From the NCBI GenBank assembly GCA_013297925.1, contig JAAFJC010000035.1, positions 1 through 33,841 on the forward strand: 33,841 bases of DNA, written 5' to 3'. The notes below the pieces were generated by a model. The model saw nothing but the letters and a program-made list of their open reading frames with translations. It did no database searches and was not told where the DNA came from. Of the stretch, positions 17,202 to 25,319 are shown piece after piece (the first letter of the stretch is position 1; every line of letters starts with the position of its first letter). The DNA comes from Comamonadaceae bacterium (lineage in GTDB: Bacteria > Pseudomonadota > Gammaproteobacteria > Burkholderiales > Burkholderiaceae_C). A program made the position numbers and the translations under genes.

Positions 17202-17338
17202 GCAAAAAACTCCTTGAATATGAATGAAACGATTGAAGCAAAAACCCACCTTCCGCACACTCCATGAAAACACCATACACCCATCTCGCTTCACGATGCC
17301 TTGCTTCGCTATCCGTGAGAAAATCTGAGTCTTCCATC

Positions 17339-17354
17339 GCGAATCACGATTAGC
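17339..17354. promoter_or_regulatory. imperfect palindrome before the second LysR gene
   Basis: A 16-bp imperfect palindrome, GC-AATC-GATT-GC in outline (12 of 16 positions symmetrical), lies 5 nt before the LysR ATG. It could be an autoregulatory site; weak support. Confidence 0.25.
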
Positions 17355-17359
17355 AATTC

Positions 17360-18274
17360 ATGAAACCCTCCGAGCGCAGCTTTGCGCGCCGCCTTGACCT
17401 GACCACGCTGCAGCTCTTCGCTGCGGTGTGCGAGCACGGCAGCATTGGCAAGGCGGCTGATAAGGAATTCATTGCAGCGTCGGCGGTGAGCAAGCGTTTA
17501 TCGGATCTAGAAGCCGCTGCCGGCACCGCCCTGCTCTATCGCCATGCGCGCGGCGTGAGCCCCACGCCTGCTGGTGAATCCTTTTTGCACCATGCGCGCT
17601 CGGTGCTGCTGAGCCTAGATCGCATGCAAGGTGATTTAGGTGAGTATGCGGAAGGCATCAAAGGCCATGTGCGGATTCATGCGAATATTTCTGCGATTGT
17701 GGAATTCTTGCCGGAAGACATTGGCGCATTTGCCAAGCAGCATCCACAGATCAAGATTGATTTGCAGGAGCACTTGAGCGGTGATGTGATCCGCGCTGTG
17801 CACGATGGCGCAGCCGATATGGGCATTTGCAATCCGCAAGCCGATTTGCGCGGCTTGCAGCAGCAGAAATACCGGCAAGACAGTTTGGTCGCCGTGCTCC
17901 CGCGCAAGCATGCGCTCTCGCGGCGCAAGCAAATCGGCTTTGTGGAGATGCTTGATTTTGATCATGTGGGTTTGCACAGCACCAGCGCTTTGTATCTCGC
18001 GCAGCGTCGTGCGGCAGCTGAGGTGGGCAAGGTGTTGCAACTGCGCATTCAAGTCACATCGCTTGATGCCATGTGCCGCATGATTGATAACGGCTTGGGG
18101 CTGGGCGTGATGCCTGATCGCGCGTTTGAGCTGGTCGGCTCCGTGGGCGATTTGATCGCTGTGCCGCTCACAGATGCTTGGGCAGCGCGAGATTTACTCA
18201 TCGTTGCCCGCGATTTTGAAGCGCTTCCTGCGCCTGCGCGCTTGCTTGTTGAACACCTTCTTTCTAAAACTTAA
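17360..18274 (+). CDS. LysR-family transcriptional regulator
   Basis: LysR-type regulator of 304 residues with an N-terminal helix-turn-helix (LQLFAAVCEHGSIGKAADKEF, then ASAVSKRLSDLEAAAGTALLYRHARGVSPTPAG, residues ~18-73) and an effector domain beginning near residue 95. It is divergent from the Bug gene, a typical regulator-target arrangement, but leuC starts only 24 nt downstream. It could therefore be co-transcribed with the leucine genes or carry their promoter inside its 3' end. Which target it controls is open. No good Shine-Dalgarno precedes the ATG. Confidence 0.9.
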   Translation: MKPSERSFARRLDLTTLQLFAAVCEHGSIGKAADKEFIAASAVSKRLSDLEAAAGTALLYRHARGVSPTPAGESFLHHARSVLLSLDRMQGDLGEYAEGIKGHVRIHANISAIVEFLPEDIGAFAKQHPQIKIDLQEHLSGDVIRAVHDGAADMGICNPQADLRGLQQQKYRQDSLVAVLPRKHALSRRKQIGFVEMLDFDHVGLHSTSALYLAQRRAAAEVGKVLQLRIQVTSLDAMCRMIDNGLGLGVMPDRAFELVGSVGDLIAVPLTDAWAARDLLIVARDFEALPAPARLLVEHLLSKT

Positions 18275-18298
18275 AATCTCATTCTTCAAGGAATTTTT

Positions 18299-19720
18299 AT
18301 GCCACGTACTCTGTATGACAAGATTTGGGACGAACATGTCGTCCACACTGAAGAAGATGGCACGGCCATTCTTTATATTGACCGCCATTTGGTGCACGAA
18401 GTCACCAGCCCGCAAGCTTATGAAGGCCTGCGCCAAGCAGGCCGCAAGGTCTGGCGCGTGTCATCTGTGGTCGCTACCGCTGACCACAACACGCCCACCA
18501 CCGGCTGGGAGCTGGGCTACGATGGCATTTCCGATTTGGTAAGCAAAGAGCAGATCACCACGCTGGATGCCAACATCAAAGAATTCGGCGCGGCGGCTTA
18601 CCACCCCTTCCTCTCCAAAGGCCAAGGCATCGTGCATGTGATGGGCCCTGAGCAGGGCGCAACGCTGCCGGGCATGACGGTCGTCTGCGGCGATTCTCAC
18701 ACCAGCACGCATGGCGCTTTCGGCGCGCTCGCGCATGGCATCGGCACGAGCGAGGTAGAGCATGTGCTCGCCACGAACACCTTGCAGCAAAAGAAAATGA
18801 AAAACATGCTGGTGCAGGTTGACGGTACGCTGCAAAAAGGCGTCACGCCAAAAGATGTGGTGCTGGCCATCATCGGCAAAATCGGCACGGCGGGCGGAAC
18901 GGGCCATTGCGTCGAATTCGGCGGCAGCGTCTTCCGGGCGATGAGCATGGAAGGGCGCATGACGGTGTGCAACATGGCGATTGAAGCTGGCGCGCGCGCG
19001 GGCCTCGTGGCTGTGGATGAAAAGACGATTGAGTATGTGCAAGGCCGCCCAATGAGCCCCACTGGCGTTGTGCTACAACAAGCTATTCTCTACTGGCGAA
19101 CATTGGTGAGCGATGCCGATGCGAAGTTTGATACCGTGGTCACGATAGATGCTGCGCAAATTCAACCGCAAGTGACTTGGGGCACTTCTCCCGAAATGGT
19201 GCTCGGCGTCGATGGCCGCGTGCCTGATCCAGACAAAGAAAAAGACGCCACAAAACGCAAGGACATCGAACGCGCCCTCAGCTACATGGGGCTCGATCCC
19301 AACAAAGCCATCACTGACATCACGGTCGATAAAGTCTTCATCGGCTCATGCACCAACAGCCGCATCGAAGATATGCGCGAGGCTGCGGCAACTGTCAAGC
19401 GCCTCGGCCAGAAAGTGGCGAAGAACGTCAAGCTCGCTTTGGTCGTACCCGGTTCTGGCTTGGTGAAAGCGCAAGCCGAGCGTGAAGGCTTGCATGAGAT
19501 TTTCAAAGCCGCAGGATTCGAGTGGCGCGAGCCAGGCTGCAGCATGTGCCTAGCGATGAATGCTGATCGGCTTGAGCCCGGCGAGCGCTGTGCCTCTACT
19601 TCGAATCGCAATTTTGAAGGCCGGCAAGGCGCAGGTGGCCGCACGCATCTCGTCTCGCCCGCCATGGCTGCTGCGGCGGCAGTACACGGGCATTTTGTGG
19701 ATATACGCCGCTTCGCGTAA
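18299..19720 (+). CDS. leuC: 3-isopropylmalate dehydratase large subunit
   Basis: Aconitase-family large subunit of 473 residues that isomerises 2- to 3-isopropylmalate in leucine synthesis. The [4Fe-4S] ligands are C351 (IGSCTNSR) and C414 and C417 (GCSMC). Substrate-loop landmarks DHNTPTT (62-68) and [12 protein letters not shown] (131-142) are intact, and length is normal. A ribosome site AAGGA precedes the ATG. Its partner is LeuD, encoded 171 nt downstream, with a small lipoprotein gene inserted between them. This interrupted order is typical of several Burkholderiales. Confidence 0.97.
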   Translation: MPRTLYDKIWDEHVVHTEEDGTAILYIDRHLVHEVTSPQAYEGLRQAGRKVWRVSSVVATADHNTPTTGWELGYDGISDLVSKEQITTLDANIKEFGAAAYHPFLSKGQGIVHVMGPEQGATLPGMTVVCGDSHTSTHGAFGALAHGIGTSEVEHVLATNTLQQKKMKNMLVQVDGTLQKGVTPKDVVLAIIGKIGTAGGTGHCVEFGGSVFRAMSMEGRMTVCNMAIEAGARAGLVAVDEKTIEYVQGRPMSPTGVVLQQAILYWRTLVSDADAKFDTVVTIDAAQIQPQVTWGTSPEMVLGVDGRVPDPDKEKDATKRKDIERALSYMGLDPNKAITDITVDKVFIGSCTNSRIEDMREAAATVKRLGQKVAKNVKLALVVPGSGLVKAQAEREGLHEIFKAAGFEWREPGCSMCLAMNADRLEPGERCASTSNRNFEGRQGAGGRTHLVSPAMAAAAAVHGHFVDIRRFA

Positions 19721-19757
19721 AGTAGAGTTTTCAACCCCTCTCATTGGAGACCTCATC

Positions 19758-19889
19758 ATGAAATCTATCCTCACCGTTCTCAGCTTGGGTATCTTCGTTT
19801 TCTTGGCAGGCTGCAACACCGTCAAAGGCGTTGGCCAAGACATTCAAAAAGCTGGCGAAAAAATTGAAGATGTCGGAAAAAAGAAATAA
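19758..19889 (+). CDS. entericidin-family small lipoprotein
   Basis: A 43-residue lipoprotein. The signal sequence [19 protein letters not shown] ends in lipobox LAGC with C19 as the lipidation site. The mature part is about 25 residues of the entericidin type ([23 protein letters not shown]), a short amphipathic helix. The in-frame upstream extension overlaps leuC and is rejected; the ATG at 19758 has GGAGA nearby. It sits between leuC and leuD, with leuD starting 2 nt after its stop, so it is co-translated with leucine biosynthesis genes. Entericidins are linked to envelope stress and toxin-antidote behaviour in E. coli; the role here is unknown. Confidence 0.88.
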   Translation: MKSILTVLSLGIFVFLAGCNTVKGVGQDIQKAGEKIEDVGKKK

Positions 19890-19891
19890 GC

Positions 19892-20536
19892 ATGAATAAA
19901 TTCACCATCCACAAAGGCCTCGTCGCCCCACTCGACCGTGAAAACGTCGATACCGATGCGATCATTCCCAAGCAGTTCCTCAAGCGCATCAGCAAGAGCG
20001 GCTTTGGCGACAACTTGTTTGATGCCGAGCGCTTCCTCGACGTAGGCGAGCCGTATTCCAAACTGGCAGATCGCAAGATCAACCCGAATTTCGTGCTTAA
20101 TCAATCGAGATACCAAGGGTCAAGCATCCTGCTCTGCCGCAAAAATTTTGGCTGCGGCTCCAGCCGTGAGCATGCGCCTTGGGCGATTGAGCAATACGGC
20201 TTTCGCGCCTTGATCGCGCCAAGCTACGCAGACATTTTCTTCAATAACTGCTTCAAAAACGGCCTGCTGCCCATCGTGTTACCCGAAGCCACCGTGGCCA
20301 AGCTCTTCGATGAAGTGAACGCCTTTCCCGGCTACCAGCTCACGATTGATTTGGATAAACAAGTGGTTCTGAAAGGTGACGGCAAGAGCATCCCCTTCGA
20401 AGTCAACGCCTTCCGTAAATACTGTCTGATCAACGGCTTTGACGACATTGGCCTCACGCTACGCCAGAGCGACAAGATAAAAACCTTTGAGGCCGAGCGC
20501 TTGGCCACCAAGCCTTGGCTGGCAGCAGTTTTATAA
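19892..20536 (+). CDS. leuD: 3-isopropylmalate dehydratase small subunit
   Basis: Small swivel-domain subunit of isopropylmalate isomerase, 214 residues. Landmarks are [14 protein letters not shown] (24-37) and the conserved [11 protein letters not shown] in the middle, which contributes to the active site with LeuC. The C-terminal [16 protein letters not shown] segment is typical of the proteobacterial type. It begins 2 nt after the entericidin-like stop, so coupling is likely. Repeat copy D lies between it and leuB. Confidence 0.97.
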   Translation: MNKFTIHKGLVAPLDRENVDTDAIIPKQFLKRISKSGFGDNLFDAERFLDVGEPYSKLADRKINPNFVLNQSRYQGSSILLCRKNFGCGSSREHAPWAIEQYGFRALIAPSYADIFFNNCFKNGLLPIVLPEATVAKLFDEVNAFPGYQLTIDLDKQVVLKGDGKSIPFEVNAFRKYCLINGFDDIGLTLRQSDKIKTFEAERLATKPWLAAVL

Positions 20537-20546
20537 GCATTTTTGA

Positions 20547-20603
20547 ATAAAAAGAGCATATCGCCGGCATAGAATCTGCGCGGGCAGCTATCAATTTAAT
20601 AGT
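20547..20603 (-). repeat. dispersed intergenic repeat, copy D (leuD-leuB)
   Basis: On the minus strand: box ACTATTAAATTGATAGC (20603-20587), 15 nt TGCCCGCGCAGATTC, core TATGCCGGCGA (20571-20561), tail ATGCTCTTTTT. It fills almost the whole leuD-leuB gap and ends 11 nt before the leuB ATG. Confidence 0.85.
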
Positions 20604-20614
20604 AACTGAATACC

Positions 20615-21682
20615 ATGAAAATCGCCATTCTCCCCGGTGACGGCATCGGCACGGAAATCGTTGCTGAAGCGGTCAAGGTTCTTAAAGCGCTTGATCTGAA
20701 ATTTGAAATGGAGTCTGCCCTCGTGGGTGGCGCGGCTTACGAGGCGCATGGTCATCCTTTGCCTGAAGCCACCCTCAAGCTTGCCAAAGAAGCCGATGCC
20801 GTGCTCTTCGGCGCGGTGGGTGATTGGAAATACGACAAACTGGATCGCCCGCTGCGCCCTGAGCAAGCGATTCTCGGCCTGCGTAAAAACCTTGGCCTGT
20901 TTGCCAACTTCCGCCCTGCAATTTGCTATGAGCAACTGGTGAGCGCGTCCAGCTTGAAGCCTGAGCTGATCTCTGGCCTCGATATTCTCATCATCCGCGA
21001 GCTCACGGGAGACATTTATTTCGGCCAACCGCGTGGCCGCCGTGTGGCCACCGACGGGCACTTCCCCGGCGCACAAGAAGCCTTCGACACCATGCGCTAC
21101 AGCGTGCCTGAGATTGAGCGCATTGCGCACGTGGCCTTTCAAGCTGCGATGAAACGGAATAAAAAAGTCACAAGCGTTGATAAAGCCAACGTGCTTGAAA
21201 CTTTTCAGTTGTGGAAAGACACCGTCACCGAAATTGGAAAGCAATACCCCGAGGTCGCACTCGATCACATGTATGTGGACAACGCCGCGATGCAACTCGT
21301 GAAAGCGCCGAAAGCGTTTGACGTGATCGTCACGGGCAATATGTTTGGCGACATTCTGTCGGATGAGGCGAGCATGCTCACCGGCTCGATTGGAATGCTA
21401 CCGTCCGCGAGTTTAAACAGTAGCAATCAAGGCTTGTATGAGCCCAGCCACGGCAGTGCGCCCGATATCGCGGGCAAAGGGATCGCCAACCCACTGGCTA
21501 CGATTCTCAGCGCCGCGATGATGCTTCGCTTTACGCTCAACCAGCCCGAGGCGGCTTTGCGTATTGAAGACGCTGTGAAAAAGGTTCTTGCTCAAGGCTT
21601 GCGAACAGGCGATATTTACAGCGCTGGAAACACGAAGGTCAACACGGTGCAAATGGGCGATGCTGTCGTCAAGGCGCTTTGA
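20615..21682 (+). CDS. leuB: 3-isopropylmalate dehydrogenase
   Basis: NAD-dependent decarboxylating dehydrogenase of 355 residues, the third step of leucine synthesis. The start [16 protein letters not shown] is typical. Substrate and metal motifs [53 protein letters not shown] (two blocks) and [18 protein letters not shown] are all intact. No Shine-Dalgarno is seen before the ATG; repeat copy D occupies the upstream gap. It ends the leu cluster and converges on the VOC gene of the ars operon, with no clear terminator in the 59-nt gap. Confidence 0.97.
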   Translation: MKIAILPGDGIGTEIVAEAVKVLKALDLKFEMESALVGGAAYEAHGHPLPEATLKLAKEADAVLFGAVGDWKYDKLDRPLRPEQAILGLRKNLGLFANFRPAICYEQLVSASSLKPELISGLDILIIRELTGDIYFGQPRGRRVATDGHFPGAQEAFDTMRYSVPEIERIAHVAFQAAMKRNKKVTSVDKANVLETFQLWKDTVTEIGKQYPEVALDHMYVDNAAMQLVKAPKAFDVIVTGNMFGDILSDEASMLTGSIGMLPSASLNSSNQGLYEPSHGSAPDIAGKGIANPLATILSAAMMLRFTLNQPEAALRIEDAVKKVLAQGLRTGDIYSAGNTKVNTVQMGDAVVKAL

Positions 21683-21741
21683 TCACGGCAGGCTTCATGA
21701 CGAGTGATAGCTGATCGCTTCTGATGCAATCCTCAAGCTAG

Positions 21742-22107
21742 CTAGTCTGTGTCTTCACCAAACATGATGCGGTGACCATCAGGAGTGGTCACCATGAATT
21801 CCCGCATGCCCCAAGACTTGGTTTCTGCTGAAGAGATCGACGTCAAACCGCGATTCAAGAATTCTGCGTGCAGATCATCGATTCCCTGTACTTCAACATA
21901 AGCGAAGTATGAGTGGTCATTGATTCGGCTTGCTGGCATCTCGTCAGGGCAGTGCCCCAACATCACATACACGCTATCTCGATTCAGGAAACACCATCCC
22001 TCGTATTTGACGTCAATGGCAAAACCCAGCATATCCCGATAGAAAGCCACCGATGCGTCCAGATCTTTGACGGCCAATACATTCCTGGCTCGCTTCATAA
22101 CAACCAT
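21742..22107 (-). CDS. VOC (glyoxalase/bleomycin-resistance) family protein
   Basis: Small vicinal-oxygen-chelate protein, 121 residues from the chosen ATG. The paired beta-alpha-beta-beta-beta halves are visible: VLAVKDLDASVAFYRDMLGF, then YFAYVEVQGIDDLHAEFLNRG and VTTPDGHRIMFGED with the usual C-terminal Glu. It lies 19 nt after the channel gene on the same strand, so it is probably the last gene of the ars operon. VOC relatives include ArsI, but this one lacks the vicinal Cys pair that ArsI needs. The substrate is unknown. Possible starts are GTG at 22113, ATG at 22107 and ATG at 22098. Confidence 0.8.
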   Translation of the reverse strand: MVVMKRARNVLAVKDLDASVAFYRDMLGFAIDVKYEGWCFLNRDSVYVMLGHCPDEMPASRINDHSYFAYVEVQGIDDLHAEFLNRGLTSISSAETKSWGMREFMVTTPDGHRIMFGEDTD

Positions 22108-22126
22108 AGTCACTCACTTCTACGTT

Positions 22127-22858
22127 CTAGCTTTTAAATGAAAGTAATTTCGCGGCTACGCCACCAAGCGCCGCTCCCACGCATTGCGCAGCTACAAAAC
22201 CCAATGCACTGCCCGGCGCTATTCCTGCAAAGCTGTCACTCATCATCCGGCCAAACACCGCAGCAGGGTTGGCGAAGCTGGTGCTGGCGGTAAACCAATA
22301 GGCCGCACCGATGTAGCAGGCCACTAAGGCGCTGGCTTTCGCATTCACGCCCGCGGCGCCGCTGCGGATGATGACGAAAAGCAAGCCCCCTGTGGCCACA
22401 GCCTCTGCCATCCACTGCCCCAAGCCACCGCGCAGTTTGGCGCTCGCCTGGAAAATGCTCATATCAAACATCGCATTGGCGAGCCACGCGCCGCTGGCCG
22501 CGCCTGCGAGCTGTGCAACGATAAACACAAATGCTATCAAACCAGGAGCTGCTCGCGCAATTTTTTCTTGGGTTTTAGGCACTTTTCGATCAAGGAACAG
22601 GGCCCAGATCGTCACCAGAGGGTTGAAATGCGCGCCACTGATGGGCCCCAAGGTTTCGATCAGCACATACAGCGCAAACACTGTTGCCAGCGTGTTGGCC
22701 AACAGCGCAACGCCCGTATTGCCACCCGAGAGCCGCTCAGCCATGATGCCAGAGCCGATCACAGCGCAGAGCAGCGCCGCCGTGCCGATGAATTCTGCGA
22801 AGGCTTGCTGGGGCAGTGTGGCTTTGTGAGCTGGAGCATCCAGAGACTCTTCGCTCAT
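22127..22858 (-). CDS. aqpS: MIP-family channel, arsenic-operon (AqpS-like) type
   Basis: Major intrinsic protein of 243 residues with about six membrane spans. The two pore loops read SGAHFNPLVT (NPL instead of NPA) and TSFANPAAVFGR (NPA without the Arg that normally follows in aquaporins). This SFANPA form is what I recall from MIP proteins in ars operons; S. meliloti AqpS conducts arsenite out of the cell. Start: ATG at 22858 overlaps the stop of the desaturase-like gene (ATGA). With no ArsB or Acr3 pump present, this channel is the only visible exit for arsenite. The gene symbol is by analogy. Confidence 0.8.
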   Translation of the reverse strand: MSEESLDAPAHKATLPQQAFAEFIGTAALLCAVIGSGIMAERLSGGNTGVALLANTLATVFALYVLIETLGPISGAHFNPLVTIWALFLDRKVPKTQEKIARAAPGLIAFVFIVAQLAGAASGAWLANAMFDMSIFQASAKLRGGLGQWMAEAVATGGLLFVIIRSGAAGVNAKASALVACYIGAAYWFTASTSFANPAAVFGRMMSDSFAGIAPGSALGFVAAQCVGAALGGVAAKLLSFKS

Positions 22859-23778
22859 GCGCCAGCCCTCCGGCAGCAAGGCGGCTTGAGCATGGAGAGC
22901 AGTTGGGCTAGGTAACTGGCCTGCGCAGGATAGGCGCTGCCTGCATACAGGCCAATGCGCTCGGGCTGCATTTGCCCATCAGCCACCTTGCGAAACGTGC
23001 CAAACACATGATCCCAAATCAAGAGCGCGCTACCAAAATTAAGCTGCCCGGCACGTTCATCGGCATCGTGATGCCAGAGATGACTGCGCGGTGTGGCAAA
23101 CAATTTGTCTAGCCATGGATTGCGCAGATCAAGATTGGCATGCTGGATCATCAGCACCGGCTGTGTGATCGCAAGATACGCCCACATCACATCGGCTGGG
23201 ATGCCAATCAGCAGCATAGGCAGCACACTCATTGAAAAATTGATCGTGTAATTCAGCGGATGAAAACGAAAATTATTGATCGCTGAGAAGCGCTTTGGGC
23301 TGTGGTGCATCGCATGCAGCCACCATAGTGCGGGCAGCGCATGATGGAGGCGATGTGCGGCGTATTTGCCCAACTCCAGCAGCAGCACAGCCAGCAATAC
23401 CTGCGCGGCAAAAGGCAGATCACTGGGGAACAAGCTGCTCCAAGCAGGTGCTTGTGATACACACCAAACGGCGACAGCAATGCCCAATGCTTTGAGCACA
23501 GGATCCACTGCACCAAGCAGCACAGCCATGCTGACTAAATCGGTGCGCGTGTCTGCATGTGGCGCATTCCAGGTCGCTTGCAAAGGCAACCAGCGCTGCA
23601 AGAACCATGCGGCAGCGAGCGTGAAGACACTGCCCAACGTGACGATGAGCTCTAGCGATGCAGCCTGAGAATAAGCCAGTGCGAAAGCAGAAAGATTGAG
23701 CAAGACGATGCTCGGCAAAAACAGACAAGAGACCGCCTGCTGCGCGCGTGAGCGCGGCGTGAATGAAGATTCAAGCAT
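22855..23778 (-). CDS. sterol desaturase / fatty acid hydroxylase superfamily membrane protein
   Basis: Integral membrane protein of 307 residues with several hydrophobic spans before and between its histidine boxes. The di-iron motifs are H142-R-L-H145-H146, H155-A-M-H158-H159 and H233-L-W-H236-H237, with additional H173 and H213, fitting the superfamily of membrane di-iron oxygenases. It ends in PPCCRRAGA with a vicinal cysteine pair. Its start overlaps arsC by 8 nt and its end overlaps the channel gene by 4 nt, so it is translated with the arsenic genes. No link between this family and arsenic detoxification is established that I know of. The substrate is unknown. Confidence 0.85.
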   Translation of the reverse strand: MLESSFTPRSRAQQAVSCLFLPSIVLLNLSAFALAYSQAASLELIVTLGSVFTLAAAWFLQRWLPLQATWNAPHADTRTDLVSMAVLLGAVDPVLKALGIAVAVWCVSQAPAWSSLFPSDLPFAAQVLLAVLLLELGKYAAHRLHHALPALWWLHAMHHSPKRFSAINNFRFHPLNYTINFSMSVLPMLLIGIPADVMWAYLAITQPVLMIQHANLDLRNPWLDKLFATPRSHLWHHDADERAGQLNFGSALLIWDHVFGTFRKVADGQMQPERIGLYAGSAYPAQASYLAQLLSMLKPPCCRRAGA

Positions 23779-24274
23779 GAGATAAGTCTTTCGCGCTTTG
23801 TTGCAAGCTCAATTTGGCCAGCTTCTCATCGGGCAGATTCACCAGCAGCTCCAAGCGGCGGCGCATGGCATGCAGGGTTTGGCGGAAGGCTTCTAGCTTT
23901 TCAGCTGCAGAGCCTTCGCCAGCGCTGGGGTCGGGGTAGCCCCAGTGCGCAGTGGCTGGCTGGCCAGGCCAGTAGGGGCAGACTTCACCAGCGGCATCGT
24001 CACACACGGTGATGATCAAATCCATCTTGGGCGCATCAGCGCCGGCGAATTCATCCCAGCTTTTGCTGCGCAGGCCTTCTATAGAAAAGCCGTGGTCGCG
24101 CAAGACTTGCAGGCCCAGCGCATTCGGGCTGCCGCCTTCGCGCGGGCTGCTGCCGGCGGAATAAGCGATGAAGCGACCCTTGCCAATCTTATTAAGCAAG
24201 ACCTCCGCCAAGATGCTGCGGGCGGAATTATGGGTGCAGAGGAACAGGACATTGAGGGGGGAAGAGGTGCTCAT
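23771..24274 (-). CDS. arsC: arsenate reductase, low-molecular-weight phosphatase type
   Basis: Cytoplasmic arsenate reductase of 167 residues, LMW protein tyrosine phosphatase fold. The P-loop is C13-T-H-N-S-A-R with the catalytic C13. Two further cysteines C91 (VCDDAAGE) and C99 (VCPYWPG) fit the redox relay of the thioredoxin-linked type. The WGYPDPS segment holds the general acid D115. It converts As(V) to As(III). It follows arsI by 89 nt, a gap filled by repeat copy E, and overlaps the desaturase-like gene by 8 nt. The LMW phosphatase alternative is unlikely because of C91/C99 and the arsR context. Confidence 0.92.
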   Translation of the reverse strand: MSTSSPLNVLFLCTHNSARSILAEVLLNKIGKGRFIAYSAGSSPREGGSPNALGLQVLRDHGFSIEGLRSKSWDEFAGADAPKMDLIITVCDDAAGEVCPYWPGQPATAHWGYPDPSAGEGSAAEKLEAFRQTLHAMRRRLELLVNLPDEKLAKLSLQQSAKDLSHA

Positions 24275-24300
24275 GTTGACTGACTTTCTATGGGTTAAAT

Positions 24301-24350
24301 TGGCATGTGGTCGGCATAAAATATGTGCGAAGTGCTATTGAATTTATAGT
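24301..24350 (-). repeat. dispersed intergenic repeat, copy E (arsI-arsC)
   Basis: On the minus strand: box ACTATAAATTCAATAGC (24350-24334), 15 nt, core TATGCCGA (24318-24311), tail CCACATGCCA. The core is degenerate, but the 15-nt spacing is kept. Confidence 0.7.
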
Positions 24351-24363
24351 GATCGGAAGATGC

Positions 24364-24897
24364 TTAGCAGCAGGCAGCCTGAGCGCCCGACTCTGGCGCT
24401 GTACCGCAACTGGCCGCTGGCCGCACCGCAATATCGGCCAGAGAAACCTTCGGCTTCGGTGCAGAGGGTGCGCAGCAGGCGCCGGCGGCACTCTCTGTAG
24501 ATGCCGCGCTCTCCACGCCATAAGTCGTGGCCTCGCCCATCGTCACGAAGCTCTCCCATGCGATGCCCTGCGGGTCGTGTACCCAGCCCTTGTCGCTCTT
24601 GGCATAGCAGCAGGTCGTCTCGCCTTCATCCACCACCGCCAGGCCTGCAGCCTGCAACTGAGTGGTCATGGCATGCAATTCTGGCGCGGAATCCATCTGA
24701 AACCCCATGTGATCCAAGCCGGTTTGCCCAGCGTGAGCGGGGCGCTGGGAGATCGCAAAATTGATGTACGGATCATCGAGCATCCATTTCGCATAATCGG
24801 TTTTCGCCACGGTCGGCGACTGGCCAAACAAGGTGCTGTAGAACTGCGTGGATTGTTCGATGGATTCCACTGCAATGTGAACGTGAAAGCGTTTCAT
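24364..24897 (-). CDS. arsI: ArsI/CadI-family metalloenzyme (probable organoarsenical C-As lyase) with Cys-rich tail
   Basis: VOC-fold dioxygenase of 177 residues. ArsI uses Fe(II) and oxygen to split the carbon-arsenic bond of methylarsenite and trivalent roxarsone. Iron ligands in the expected places are H5, H63 (LDHMGFQ) and E115 (WESF). The substrate thiol pair is C96-C97 in TTCCYAKSDKGWVHDP, the diagnostic ArsI/CadI motif. Residues ~121-177 form a low-complexity Ala/Ser/Pro tail with five more cysteines (C141, C142, C164, C176, C177), which may bind thiophilic metal. The ATG has AAGGA upstream. It follows arsR, separated by repeat copy F. A cadmium-related role is the alternative. Confidence 0.85.
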   Translation of the reverse strand: MKRFHVHIAVESIEQSTQFYSTLFGQSPTVAKTDYAKWMLDDPYINFAISQRPAHAGQTGLDHMGFQMDSAPELHAMTTQLQAAGLAVVDEGETTCCYAKSDKGWVHDPQGIAWESFVTMGEATTYGVESAASTESAAGACCAPSAPKPKVSLADIAVRPAASCGTAPESGAQAACC

Positions 24898-24920
24898 GAT
24901 GTTTTTCCTTGAAAAATATA

Positions 24921-24978
24921 GGCAAAACTATCGTCTCGCCGGCATAAAATATGGGTTGTTTGCTCTCTTTTTAAGAGT
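24921..24978 (-). repeat. dispersed intergenic repeat, copy F (arsR-arsI)
   Basis: On the minus strand: box ACTCTTAAAAAGAGAGC (24978-24962), 15 nt, core TATGCCGGCGA (24946-24936), tail with TTTTGCC. Copies E and F share CATATTTTATGCCG, so these two form a subgroup. Confidence 0.75.
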
Positions 24979-24980
24979 GA

Positions 24981-25319
24981 TCAACAACAGCCTCCCTCAG
25001 GATCGGCAGCGCAGCAGTTTTCGCCTAAGAAGCCCAGAAGCGCTGTCATTCGCGCAAAATCAGCGCGATAAATCAGGCTGCGCCCCTGCTGCTCTACTTG
25101 CGCGAGCTGGGCATTCACCAGCTCTTTGAGGTGAAAAGACAGGCTGGATGCCGGCGTATCCAGCATCGCCGCGAGCACGCTGGGTGTAAGCCCTGATGGC
25201 CCAGCTTGCACCAGCGCACGGTATGCACGAAGCCGCTGCGCTTGCGCCAGTGCAGCCAAGGCTTTAACAGCATCAGCTTCCGCTATTCGTGTTGATTTGG
25301 ACTTCTTTTTTGTTTCCAT
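24981..25319 (-). CDS. arsR: ArsR-family arsenite-responsive repressor
   Basis: ArsR/SmtB winged-helix repressor of 112 residues. The recognition helix region is LTPSVLAAMLDTPASSLSFHLKELVNAQL (about 44-72). There is no Cys pair in this helix. The C-terminus has C102-C103 and C111-C112 (ENCCAADPEGGCC), resembling regulators whose arsenite site is C-terminal. Its ATG lies inside a perfect 38-bp palindrome and has no Shine-Dalgarno. A promoter (TTGCTA, 17 bp, TATTAT) is placed so that transcription would begin at the ATG itself, suggesting a leaderless mRNA. It is the first gene of the ars operon and presumably represses it. Confidence 0.92.
   Translation of the reverse strand: METKKKSKSTRIAEADAVKALAALAQAQRLRAYRALVQAGPSGLTPSVLAAMLDTPASSLSFHLKELVNAQLAQVEQQGRSLIYRADFARMTALLGFLGENCCAADPEGGCC

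Noticed and set aside
21683-21741. A seventh copy of the dispersed repeat downstream of leuB
   Set aside because: A GATAGCTG stretch is present, but the 15-nt spacing and the GCCGGC core are missing.
10171-24978. The six repeats as a CRISPR array or IS ends
   Set aside because: The copies are scattered over 15 kb in both orientations, at single sites between genes, with no cas genes, spacers or transposase nearby.
21742-25319. The ars operon as a recently acquired genomic island
   Set aside because: No integrase, IS, tRNA or flanking repeat was seen, and both internal gaps carry the same dispersed repeat that occurs by gpsA and leuB, which suggests long residence in this genome.
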